Source of the DNA: Plebeiibacterium marinum
GTDB taxonomy: Bacteria > Bacteroidota > Bacteroidia > Bacteroidales > Marinilabiliaceae
Length of the DNA: 64,000 nt
NCBI RefSeq assembly: GCF_026013615.1
Contig: NZ_JAPDPI010000001.1
Span: 186,001-250,000, forward strand
Direction of reading: 5' to 3'
Shown here one piece after another: positions 18,434 to 26,920 of this stretch. The translations under genes were made by a program, and so were the position numbers. Below the pieces are notes generated by a model. That model saw nothing but the letters and a program-made list of their open reading frames with translations, did not search any database and was not told the DNA's origin. The number at the start of each line of letters is the position of its first letter. Position 1 is the stretch's first letter.

Positions 18434-19585
18434 TTATTTACACTCATATTTATGAAGCATTCGTAACAAAACCTCTCGATGAGATTCACAACGAGATAAA
18501 TTTAAATGGAATAATCGTTTTTTTCTTGACAACAATTTCGGCAAAAACCCTCTTTTTTGAAGAGCCATTATATACTTACCGAAATACGGCTCGATAAACG
18601 CATCATACATAGGAAAAACAGACTCACAATACTCTTGAAATCTTTTCTCTAACTCAATATCATCACTAATGATTTTACTTAACATTTCAATATCTCTACT
18701 AAAAATAACTTTCTCATCTTGTGACAATTTAAATACGCCAGGTTGTTCATTTCCTTGTTTAAGAGGAATGATTTTATAATCAATATTATCAGAAATTTCA
18801 AGTCGAACAGCATACCCTCTATTCCAATCTGAATTTACTTTACCGGGCCAATCATAAACAAAATTTCCCAAGCCATAAAAAATAGGTTTCCCATTATATT
18901 GCTCATACCCGGAAAAAACATGAGTATGATGTGATAAAACTACATCTGCACCAACATCCACCATATACCTAAAAAGTTTTTTAGTACGCGGAGAAGGTAA
19001 GTTATAGAATTCATTTCCACCATGAATAATTACAATTACGTAGTGGTGTGATTCTTTTGCTTCTTTAATATCATAATAGCATTTTACGGTATCTAAAGGA
19101 TTAGCAGAATAAATTCCTTCAGAAGTAGTAAGAAACTCATTGTCGGCATAGGTCAAAACACCTATTTTTTTTCCTTTTATATTAACTGAGTATATTTTTG
19201 AAGCCTCATCTCCTGATTTTCCTATTCCAATTGTTTCTATTCCATTGGCACTACAAAGATTCAAAGTTTCTTGTACCCCTTTGCTGTCGTAATCCATAAT
19301 ATGATTATTCGACATGGTTACTGCTGAAACATCAGCATATTTTAATGCATTAATTGTTATAGGGTGTGCTTTCTGATATGGACCGGTCTTAGGTCTTGTT
19401 GTTTCCGAATTTGTTAAAGGGCATTCTAAATCTACAATATTCAGATCATTTCCTTTAAGCTCTTCTATAAAATCATTAAATATTGATTTTATTTCTCCTT
19501 GCTTAGAAAGTTCTTCAACCCTATTTATAGGACAAAAATCGCCCGTGATAAGTATTTTTACTGTCTCGTTATTCACTATAGTCAA
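18434..19585 (-). CDS. CapA/PgsA-family metallophosphatase-like protein
   Basis: 383 residues of the CapA family (calcineurin-like fold), named after the poly-gamma-glutamate capsule protein. Metal-site motifs are ITGDFCPI, VDLECPLTNSE, SNNHIMDYDSKGV, IHGGNEF and SHHTHVFSGYEQYNGKPIFY. No signal peptide or anchor is visible, so this version is probably cytoplasmic, unlike PgsA. The start is ambiguous: TTG at 19585 (used here) or GTG at 19576; no ATG is suitable. It lies between the AsnB-like and NodB-like genes and may process an amide-linked or phosphorylated intermediate. The role is unproven. Confidence 0.8.
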   Translation of the reverse strand: MTIVNNETVKILITGDFCPINRVEELSKQGEIKSIFNDFIEELKGNDLNIVDLECPLTNSETTRPKTGPYQKAHPITINALKYADVSAVTMSNNHIMDYDSKGVQETLNLCSANGIETIGIGKSGDEASKIYSVNIKGKKIGVLTYADNEFLTTSEGIYSANPLDTVKCYYDIKEAKESHHYVIVIIHGGNEFYNLPSPRTKKLFRYMVDVGADVVLSHHTHVFSGYEQYNGKPIFYGLGNFVYDWPGKVNSDWNRGYAVRLEISDNIDYKIIPLKQGNEQPGVFKLSQDEKVIFSRDIEMLSKIISDDIELEKRFQEYCESVFPMYDAFIEPYFGKYIMALQKRGFLPKLLSRKKRLFHLNLSRCESHREVLLRMLHKYECK

Positions 19586-19626
19586 AATATTTAGCTACAA
19601 CAAACTCTATAATGCATAGTAAATGT

Positions 19627-20739
19627 TTAGTCATTGGCCGTCATCAAATCCCCGAGTTGATCGGAAGTCATAAACTCAACATCAGGCCACCTTTTTACTA
19701 TTTCTTTCAGCAACTTTCCAAGCAATATTAAATTTACTTCCCGATTCTTCTTTACAAGAGCCCCAATAAAATTAATTCTATGCGAAGAAATAATTGCTGG
19801 CTTATTATACCTAAAAGAGTATTGAATCCTTTGCAAACACTCTCCAACCGGATCGTTATTATTTGTTATAGACGGTTCAAAAAAACAATTCCTAACCAAA
19901 TACCTTTGCCCATAAGAGTTTTTACTTCCCATAAAATGATACTTTCTTTTATATTCACCAAAAGTACCCGTAGGAACACACTGCACAAATAATCCTTGTA
20001 TATATTTAACCCCTCCTTTTGCCAGAGTGTCTTCAACATTACTATCCCATGCGTAACATGGAGGAATAAATGATTTTGATCTAAAACCAAATAATTCCTC
20101 AAACATATTTAACCCTTCCTTAAGGCTCTCTTTCATAAAATGCAGATCTTTCGGAGTATTGTAATCCAATACTTCCATAAAGCTATAATCTCCCTTTCCC
20201 GAAAACGTAGTTCCATTTTCAAATGAATAAAGAATCTCCTTAGTCCTTTTATTAAGCTCATCCATCCACCTCACCACATTTACATGCTCACGGGCATGAA
20301 ACTGAGGATAGAACAAATGTTTTGAATAACCTTCTTTCCATAAACTCAACACTCTATCATGATGATCATATCTCGATAGGGTTTCCTCTACCTTCTCTAC
20401 ATGATATTCAGTAAACCCAGATTCTTTAATTTTCCTGAAATCAGGATTCCCCACTACCATATTAGCCGTTATTACAGCCGAATTACCAATGGAGTCTTTA
20501 TAAGAATCCAACACCCCCAAAAGTTCACTCAGATCGTCATTACATTCTAAACTATCAAGTCTGTTATAATCAGAATTTGTCAGATCAAAACCTTTTTGTC
20601 TAAATTTATTATAAACTTCGATGGATGGCATTCTAATACTCCCCCAATCATCAGACTCGATTACAACAATTTTTCTTGATGTGGACCAACCAAATAAGTT
20701 ATAAAGTCCTTTTATGTTTTTAATTATTTTTGTTTTCAA
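19627..20739 (-). CDS. NodB-like (polysaccharide deacetylase-like) protein, paralogue 2
   Basis: 370 residues, co-linear with the paralogue at 7496-8608: KIVVIESDDWGSIRMPS (D30, D31, W32), FYPQFHAREHVNVVRWM, FIPPCYAWDSNVEDTLAKGG and ISSHRINFIGA. The start is a TTG, with no ATG near. The alignment of its first 20 residues to the ATG-started paralogue supports that start. The Asp pair plus His blocks suggest a NodB-like metal enzyme; no export signal is present. Two divergent copies in one locus suggest two different modified sugars or a duplication followed by specialisation. Confidence 0.65.
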   Translation of the reverse strand: MKTKIIKNIKGLYNLFGWSTSRKIVVIESDDWGSIRMPSIEVYNKFRQKGFDLTNSDYNRLDSLECNDDLSELLGVLDSYKDSIGNSAVITANMVVGNPDFRKIKESGFTEYHVEKVEETLSRYDHHDRVLSLWKEGYSKHLFYPQFHAREHVNVVRWMDELNKRTKEILYSFENGTTFSGKGDYSFMEVLDYNTPKDLHFMKESLKEGLNMFEELFGFRSKSFIPPCYAWDSNVEDTLAKGGVKYIQGLFVQCVPTGTFGEYKRKYHFMGSKNSYGQRYLVRNCFFEPSITNNNDPVGECLQRIQYSFRYNKPAIISSHRINFIGALVKKNREVNLILLGKLLKEIVKRWPDVEFMTSDQLGDLMTAND

Positions 20740-20751
20740 TCGTTTTACATT

Positions 20752-21999
20752 TCAATTAAACAACACACTTGATAACGACAAATCACCAATAAACAGGGGC
20801 AACCCGAATACTGGACATAACATCCAAGCATTTATACTTCCGGTTCCTATTCGGAACTGAACCATAACAAATACTAAAATAGGTAATAGTCCCACCATGT
20901 TTATAGGATGAATCTTTCGCCCTTCTGTTTTATTAAAAAACAACAGAATAAAGAAAGAAGCAAATAAATAAAAAACATATCTGTAACGACCTCCAAAGGT
21001 TGGAATTGCACTCCCAAAATTGACAAACGAAACCAATAGCAATAAAAAACTAAATAGGTTTGATTCACCTTTTGTTTTTTGCATTTTTAAACTAATAACA
21101 AAAACAAAAATGATCCCTAAAATCAGAAAGTAAAACATATATTCATTCATAACCTTCATAAACCAGGAAGCATTTTCTTTGGCAGCTATTACAGCCTCCA
21201 TATATGATTCATTGCTATAACCGCTGTATCTTTCCTGTACCGACCCTCCAAACTTTACTGAAAGCAATGAAAACAAGGGACTCAACAAACCAGGCAATAC
21301 AAATGATAAAACAGCGATTGGAATATATATAATATTTTTATTGCCCATTAAAACATAAACAAACAATAGTAAATTTACAGTAATAAAACTCCAATGTATT
21401 AGAGATGCACATAGAGTCAGTAATAGAAACTTTTTATCTCCATTAATTAGAACGCGCATTGCTCCATAAAAAAAAACCCAGGTCGCGGTTGGCATTCGTA
21501 TACCACTAATATCTGTTATTGGGGAGATAAATATAAATAAAACAACAAAAATTATTCTATTTATATTAAAGGAGGGGTCAAATTTTTCACTTAGCATTTC
21601 AATAGACTTAATATAAAAATAGCCCATAAATGCAGCCCAAAAAGCAAAATACAAACTATCCTCTGTCGTTATCCTGGAGATTAAAAATGATATTAATGGC
21701 TCAACAATATCAGTATCTACTGAAGACCAAAATTCGCTAAATGATAAATAGGAATTTTCAACTAACTTAAGACTGTATGAGTAGGAATCAATCCCTACCG
21801 TATCATTTACAAATAAAAATCCATAATAGATCAGGAAAAGATAAATAACTCTTCGAGCATTTTGATCCCTAAAATTGAAAACTGCACTCAAAAATCCAAC
21901 AAATGGCCAAATAAAAAATAATATATAGAAATAAACACTTCTATTATTCCTGGTATAATAATTCCATATTTCAAAACGTGAATTCATAAAATCAGCCAT
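20752..21999 (-). CDS. EpsG-family polysaccharide polymerase (Wzy-type)
   Basis: 415 residues, polytopic, with about ten to twelve hydrophobic segments. The early motif FIWPFVGFLSAVFNFRDQNA, the loop GIDSYSYSLKLVENSYLSF (EpsG-like D-x-x-x-Y pattern) and RMPTATWVFFYGAMRVLINGDKK followed by HWSF are characteristic of the EpsG/Wzy group. It should join flipped lipid-linked repeat units at the periplasmic face. Only one flippase and one polymerase are seen in the locus, so this is very probably its Wzy. Confidence 0.85.
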   Translation of the reverse strand: MADFMNSRFEIWNYYTRNNRSVYFYILFFIWPFVGFLSAVFNFRDQNARRVIYLFLIYYGFLFVNDTVGIDSYSYSLKLVENSYLSFSEFWSSVDTDIVEPLISFLISRITTEDSLYFAFWAAFMGYFYIKSIEMLSEKFDPSFNINRIIFVVLFIFISPITDISGIRMPTATWVFFYGAMRVLINGDKKFLLLTLCASLIHWSFITVNLLLFVYVLMGNKNIIYIPIAVLSFVLPGLLSPLFSLLSVKFGGSVQERYSGYSNESYMEAVIAAKENASWFMKVMNEYMFYFLILGIIFVFVISLKMQKTKGESNLFSFLLLLVSFVNFGSAIPTFGGRYRYVFYLFASFFILLFFNKTEGRKIHPINMVGLLPILVFVMVQFRIGTGSINAWMLCPVFGLPLFIGDLSLSSVLFN

Positions 22000-22011
22000 T
22001 TGACACTACGA

Positions 22012-23139
22012 TTATTCTGATTTTGTTAGCTCAAGAAATTTATTTGCTACTTTTTCAATATTAAATCTTTCTTTATCAATAATTCTTCTCCCAGAATAGT
22101 CCTTATTAAAAAAACGATCTATATTCTCTTCATCAAGATTAGCTGAATTTATATTTAGGATAGGTCGATTGGAAAGTGAGTAATCTATAAGCTTACTCGG
22201 AATAGCTTCAATGTTCTCATTACTATCATGTATTGTATCAACATTAATTAAAAAATCGGCTTTGCTTAACTCAAAAATCAAAGACAACCTATCCACATAA
22301 TCCCTAAGTTCCAACTTATTACCTAAAACATCCTTATATTTTCTATAATAATCAGGCTGATTAGTATAAACTACAAATATAAATTCATGAGTTGAGTTTG
22401 ATATATAATCAAAAAACAAGTTTAAATCTCGTACCCCGGGGATAACACTACCCGAAAAAATGAAAGTTAATTCTTTGTTACAGTGTGAGACGGTACTTAA
22501 TTTAACCTCGTTAAAATTAAACCCCTGAGGAATAACTCTCATTTTAGATCTATACTGAGGGTAAAACTGCTCTTGCAACTCACTAAATGGAATAGAAATA
22601 TAATCGCATTTCCTACAAAAAGAGTCTTCCATGTATTTAAAGTAAAAAGGCTTTCTAAAAGAATCAAACCGGGATAGCATATAGGGATCCCCACAATCAG
22701 CTACCCAAACTTTTGCAATACGATGTTTTCCACTTCTACTCCAGGCAGCCCCCCAATGAACGGGGTATGGAACTGCAAAAGAAATCAGCAAATCGTAATT
22801 CTCCTCATTATTTAAAACAGACTTTACCTTTAACATATCCATTATAGCAGGATATTCCACCAAAATTCCTAAGATCCTTTTAATAATAGCTAATAATCTA
22901 TCAAGGAAAGATATTCCAACACTTCTAAGCTCTGGAAAAAACGGTTTCCTCCACATTTTAAAAGTTATTGGATATTCTTTCAGAAAAGAAGAATAATCAT
23001 GATCTCTATGTTTTGAATAAACTGTAACAGAATGACCTTTTCTATATAGTTCTTTTGCTAATTCTGTAGCTCTGAAACTTCTAGGTGAAATTTCAGGGTA
23101 AAATCCGTTAGAAACTAGTAAAACTTTTTTTTTATCCAT
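22012..23139 (-). CDS. Glycosyltransferase family 4-like
   Basis: 375 residues, GT-B type. It starts KKVLLVSNGFYPEISPRSFRA, followed by ELAKELYRKGHSVTVYSK, the usual N-terminal glycosyltransferase pattern. The C-terminal domain has FIFSGSVIPGVRDLNLFFDY and IPSKLIDYSLSNRPILNI (PSK-x-x-DY block). The middle contains a Cys-containing segment (CGDPYMLSRFDSF, then CRKCDYISIP) that is less usual. It lies 12 bp upstream of the polymerase gene. The sugar is unknown. Confidence 0.85.
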   Translation of the reverse strand: MDKKKVLLVSNGFYPEISPRSFRATELAKELYRKGHSVTVYSKHRDHDYSSFLKEYPITFKMWRKPFFPELRSVGISFLDRLLAIIKRILGILVEYPAIMDMLKVKSVLNNEENYDLLISFAVPYPVHWGAAWSRSGKHRIAKVWVADCGDPYMLSRFDSFRKPFYFKYMEDSFCRKCDYISIPFSELQEQFYPQYRSKMRVIPQGFNFNEVKLSTVSHCNKELTFIFSGSVIPGVRDLNLFFDYISNSTHEFIFVVYTNQPDYYRKYKDVLGNKLELRDYVDRLSLIFELSKADFLINVDTIHDSNENIEAIPSKLIDYSLSNRPILNINSANLDEENIDRFFNKDYSGRRIIDKERFNIEKVANKFLELTKSE

Positions 23140-23146
23140 TAAATTT

Positions 23147-24817
23147 TTAGAGTTTGTTTTTGTTTAATAGCTTCGTTAAAGTAAATAGAACAGTCATCAT
23201 ATTTGGATCCATACGATAAGGCGACCTATTATAATATGGTTTTATATATGGAAGTAATTTGACAGGCATTACATGTTTCACTGGCAATATTAAATCTTTA
23301 ATCGTTTTAAACCTCAATGCATATAATTGATTCATTCCCTCACTGGTTTTCACATTTTTCCCTAAAAATCTTACTAACAAATGTATTATTGACAATGGAA
23401 TCATATTCTTTAGCACACCTCTTAAAGTTAATACCTTTTTGGGTCCATGATCGTTTGCAAATCTCACCTGCTTTAAGCTATCTGTCAACAATGTTAGTTT
23501 CTCTATTTCATAAAGAAGTTTTCTACCTTGAAGCTCGAATGAACATGGACTTAACCATAAAATTGCTAATTCTTTATCCCATAAAGGAAGTGCCACTCTT
23601 AATCCCTGAAAATAATATCCTCGTATACTATTGATTATAAATTTAGAGTGTTTTTCCTGCCAATGAAATTTTGCCCTGAACATGTCCTTTTCTAAGCTTT
23701 CCTCTTTACCGAATGCTTCTACATAGTTATAAATATCTTTATGTTTTTGAGCATGTATAACAATTAAATCTTCAAAATATGCATCGGTTCTTATCTTTTC
23801 ATATGACAAATCATTCAATTCTTTACCCCAAAGTCTGCTAGACATTGAGGTATGTCCTGGAATAACAACATCCTCACTACTAATAACATTCCTACTTTTC
23901 AATTCGTATATCGCCAATAAATCCTGGAAATGTGAAGTTGAAACACCGTTAAATGCAAATTCCAAATATTGATCAATAAGTCCATCATCATGTAATTCCT
24001 TCCACTTTTGTTCACTATATTCAACAAAATACCATTCAAAACCTAAGGTTTTCGCCACTTCCTTACTTATGTCAGCCTGAACGTTATTATTGCATTGCCC
24101 ATATGAAAAGCAAAGTACATTTTTCACACCTAATCGATGAAGATAGTTTACTATCAATCGGGAGTCATGTCCTCCGCTTAAAGGAACTACCCATTTCCTT
24201 ACATTGGGAAAGTTTTCCAGCATCCTTTTAAAACAAGATAATAAAACCTCATCAGCTTTTGTTGCATAGACATCAATAGAAGAGTATTGCGGGTAGTTAT
24301 TATTTTTAGAGAAATTAAAATATTGCTTATGACTGAATTCTCCTTCTTTATAAACTACTACCTCCCCTGGTTTTATCCCATATACTTTTTCATATACTGT
24401 ACCATTATCAAACACTAAACCAGAGATTGTATATTCTTCCAGCTTATTCTTATCAATTGAGAAATAATCATATTCCTGCTGGTACTTTTCTAACTGATCT
24501 GTAATAAAGAGATTCTGATCTCTATTTCCCCAAAACAGGGGAAAACTTCTAATAATATCTGAAACAATTATACACTCACCTTCAGAAACAATTATTAATG
24601 AAAATAAACCAGTAGTATTCTCTATGACATCCATAACTGCACTTTCGACATCCAAACGACTTTCCATACATTTCAATATTCTGTCGCCCCAATCTACTTC
24701 CGAATTATTGATATTCAACAAAGAAGGAATACCTTGATAATAGATATCAAATTTTCCATCTGCCGAAGATATATAATGACTTGCACCATATAAATGAACA
24801 CTAATATTCTTTTTCAT
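23147..24817 (-). CDS. Asparagine-synthase-like protein without glutaminase Cys
   Basis: 556 residues related to AsnB. The N-terminal half keeps the Ntn-fold outline (SDIIRSFPLFWGNRDQNLF resembles the RDRFGIKPLYY region) but starts MKKNISVHLYG, so the catalytic Cys2 is absent. The synthetase half has an intact PP-loop, PLSGGHDSR (212-220). It probably adenylates a carboxylate and uses a nucleophile other than Gln-derived ammonia, like lasso-peptide cyclases or beta-lactam synthetases. In this locus it may couple an amine or amino acid to a sugar acid. It is distinct from the complete AsnB-like enzyme at 16501-18423. Confidence 0.8.
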   Translation of the reverse strand: MKKNISVHLYGASHYISSADGKFDIYYQGIPSLLNINNSEVDWGDRILKCMESRLDVESAVMDVIENTTGLFSLIIVSEGECIIVSDIIRSFPLFWGNRDQNLFITDQLEKYQQEYDYFSIDKNKLEEYTISGLVFDNGTVYEKVYGIKPGEVVVYKEGEFSHKQYFNFSKNNNYPQYSSIDVYATKADEVLLSCFKRMLENFPNVRKWVVPLSGGHDSRLIVNYLHRLGVKNVLCFSYGQCNNNVQADISKEVAKTLGFEWYFVEYSEQKWKELHDDGLIDQYLEFAFNGVSTSHFQDLLAIYELKSRNVISSEDVVIPGHTSMSSRLWGKELNDLSYEKIRTDAYFEDLIVIHAQKHKDIYNYVEAFGKEESLEKDMFRAKFHWQEKHSKFIINSIRGYYFQGLRVALPLWDKELAILWLSPCSFELQGRKLLYEIEKLTLLTDSLKQVRFANDHGPKKVLTLRGVLKNMIPLSIIHLLVRFLGKNVKTSEGMNQLYALRFKTIKDLILPVKHVMPVKLLPYIKPYYNRSPYRMDPNMMTVLFTLTKLLNKNKL

Positions 24818-24881
24818 GCGTTTATAATTTTCAGAGAAACCAGGTCAGTTTGTCAAACATTCAGAGAAATTCCGAGGAAAT

Positions 24882-25910
24882 TTAATTAAATTTCATCCTA
24901 ATTCTCAATGAATCTATAAACCTATCCAGTAAAATATACCCTAACATATACCTAATAGAAACATTATATAATCTACCTATTAGAGCATATTGTTTGCTAC
25001 AACCTTTCACTTCTAATGTGGATAATGAATTTATTTTAAGCGACTCCTTTATTTCTTTTCTATTCTTTAAATAATTACTTATTCCAAACGAAAAAATATA
25101 CAAAAGAGTAAAATGTATAATGGGCTGGTTTAAGAAAGTTTTCTGTTTTTCTAATGGACATTTATTCCTAAACACCTTTAAATTCTTAGCTGCGTTGAGG
25201 AACCCCTCTCTTGCCCTTTCTGTGTAAAACAATCCACTATGCGTAGCTGATCCTGGCCTGGTTGTTCTTAGATAAAACGGTTTATTAATAAAATTCACCT
25301 TGTTTGCCAGGCATCGAACACGAGCTAAAAATTCCCCATCCTCCAGATATGGTACTCCGGATAAATACCTAAGCTTATTTCGATCAAGAAAATCCTTATT
25401 ATAAAAAATGGCAACAGAACGATGGGGATCCCGAATTTCAGATTTACCTCTTACATATTTATCAAAATAATCAATACCGCTAAGAACCTCGTTTTTTTCG
25501 TGGATTGGATCAAAAACATATTCCTCTTCGCCAGATACATCTAAAATTATATACCCAGTCAATGCTACATCAATATCGTTTCTATCAAGAATATCCAACC
25601 TTTCTTTTAAAGTGTTTTCTTTTACATAGTCATCAGGATCAATCATAAGTAAATATTTTCCTTTTGCTATATCCATACCATTATTCCTAGCCATGGATAC
25701 TCCCTGATTAACCTGATCTATAATACATATATTATCAAATTCTTCAGAGAGCTTTTGAACAACACCCAAACTATTATCTGGAGAACCATCATTTATACAT
25801 ACTATTTCATATGTATTCTTTGGTAAATCCTGATTTTGAAGACTACGTATACACCTCTCGACATAAGGCTCAACATTGTACATTGGAATAATCACAGAAA
25901 GACGTATCAT
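24882..25910 (-). CDS. Glycosyltransferase family 2
   Basis: 342 residues, GT-A fold. The start RLSVIIPMYNVEPYVERCIR, the nucleotide-contacting CINDGSPDNS and the DxD-type metal motif MIDPDDYV are classical for inverting GT2 enzymes. YLEDGEFLARV, with its Glu-Asp, probably supplies the catalytic base. The C-terminal third is basic and amphipathic, which suits peripheral membrane binding. It adds one beta-linked sugar to the repeat unit; the donor is unknown. Confidence 0.92.
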   Translation of the reverse strand: MIRLSVIIPMYNVEPYVERCIRSLQNQDLPKNTYEIVCINDGSPDNSLGVVQKLSEEFDNICIIDQVNQGVSMARNNGMDIAKGKYLLMIDPDDYVKENTLKERLDILDRNDIDVALTGYIILDVSGEEEYVFDPIHEKNEVLSGIDYFDKYVRGKSEIRDPHRSVAIFYNKDFLDRNKLRYLSGVPYLEDGEFLARVRCLANKVNFINKPFYLRTTRPGSATHSGLFYTERAREGFLNAAKNLKVFRNKCPLEKQKTFLNQPIIHFTLLYIFSFGISNYLKNRKEIKESLKINSLSTLEVKGCSKQYALIGRLYNVSIRYMLGYILLDRFIDSLRIRMKFN

Positions 25911-25937
25911 TATTAAATTTATAATCTTAACATTAAG

Positions 25938-26909
25938 CTATTGATAAAACATACTATTTTTAGCATAAAATGATGTTTTCTTCTTTACCCATAAAAAGTA
26001 CCGAAAAGGGTTTATCCAAACTGTAATAAACAAATAAACCAAATCTGATAATATTGACTTTTTATTAATCCAATCTAACCTATAAATTTGGGAAACACAC
26101 CAAACAAATCGCTGATTAAGTCTTATATCTTTAGGTAGGTTTGGATAAATATAAACTCGCCTAAATTCTTCCTGCTTAAAAAAATTAGGATTAACAACAC
26201 ACTTCTTTCCGTTATTGTTTATTGCCTTTGCATGCCTTCTGTAATTAACTGTGATTTTATCCATAAAACTAAGTTTATAGCCATTCTTTGTAAGATTTAA
26301 CCATAATGGATAATCCTCAAGCAACCTAAAACGCTCATCAAACCCTCCTACGGATAATAGCGTATCTTTATGAAGAAAAACAGAAGGCGAAAAATTTATC
26401 CTATCTGAGGTCAAAAGTAATTGATATTGATTTTCAGACGTAAGCTCATTAAAAACAATACTTGTTTCATCAACTTCTTTTGGAATTGTGTTTAAATAGT
26501 TTTTTTCCTCAAAGCTATCTTTGTAAATTTTAAGCTTTGAAAACAACACCTTGACACCAAAATTTTCTTTAACAAATTGCATATTATCAGATATACAATT
26601 TGGTAAAAGAACATCATCAGCTCCTATAAACTTAATCCATTTTCCACTGGCAACTCTTAGACTTCGATTTGCATTAGCGGAAACACCAGTATTTTCCGAC
26701 ACCTGAATTATTTTAACGTCTACAAAACGCTCCCTATTATTATTTAAATTTAACCACAATTTTACTTTTTCTAAAGTATCATCAGTTGATGCATCATCTC
26801 CGATTACAACCTCTATATTTGGATATGTTTGTTGCGCAAAACTCTCTAAGGTTTCAATAATATGTTTACTACTATTATAAGTACTGGTAGCAATTGTAAC
26901 TAAATCCAT
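25938..26909 (-). CDS. Glycosyltransferase family 2
   Basis: 323 residues. GT2 features: VTIATSTYNSSKHIIETLES, VVIGDDASTDDTLEKV, the metal site FIGADDVLLPN and GGFDERFRLLEDYPLWLNLT, where LED is the usual catalytic block. A hydrophobic stretch near the C-terminus (LVYLFITVWINPFRYFLWV) probably binds the membrane. It lies directly downstream of the flippase gene (11 bp). One transferred sugar is predicted; donor unknown. Confidence 0.92.
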   Translation of the reverse strand: MDLVTIATSTYNSSKHIIETLESFAQQTYPNIEVVIGDDASTDDTLEKVKLWLNLNNNRERFVDVKIIQVSENTGVSANANRSLRVASGKWIKFIGADDVLLPNCISDNMQFVKENFGVKVLFSKLKIYKDSFEEKNYLNTIPKEVDETSIVFNELTSENQYQLLLTSDRINFSPSVFLHKDTLLSVGGFDERFRLLEDYPLWLNLTKNGYKLSFMDKITVNYRRHAKAINNNGKKCVVNPNFFKQEEFRRVYIYPNLPKDIRLNQRFVWCVSQIYRLDWINKKSILSDLVYLFITVWINPFRYFLWVKKKTSFYAKNSMFYQ

Positions 26910-26920
26910 GATTATCCTCT

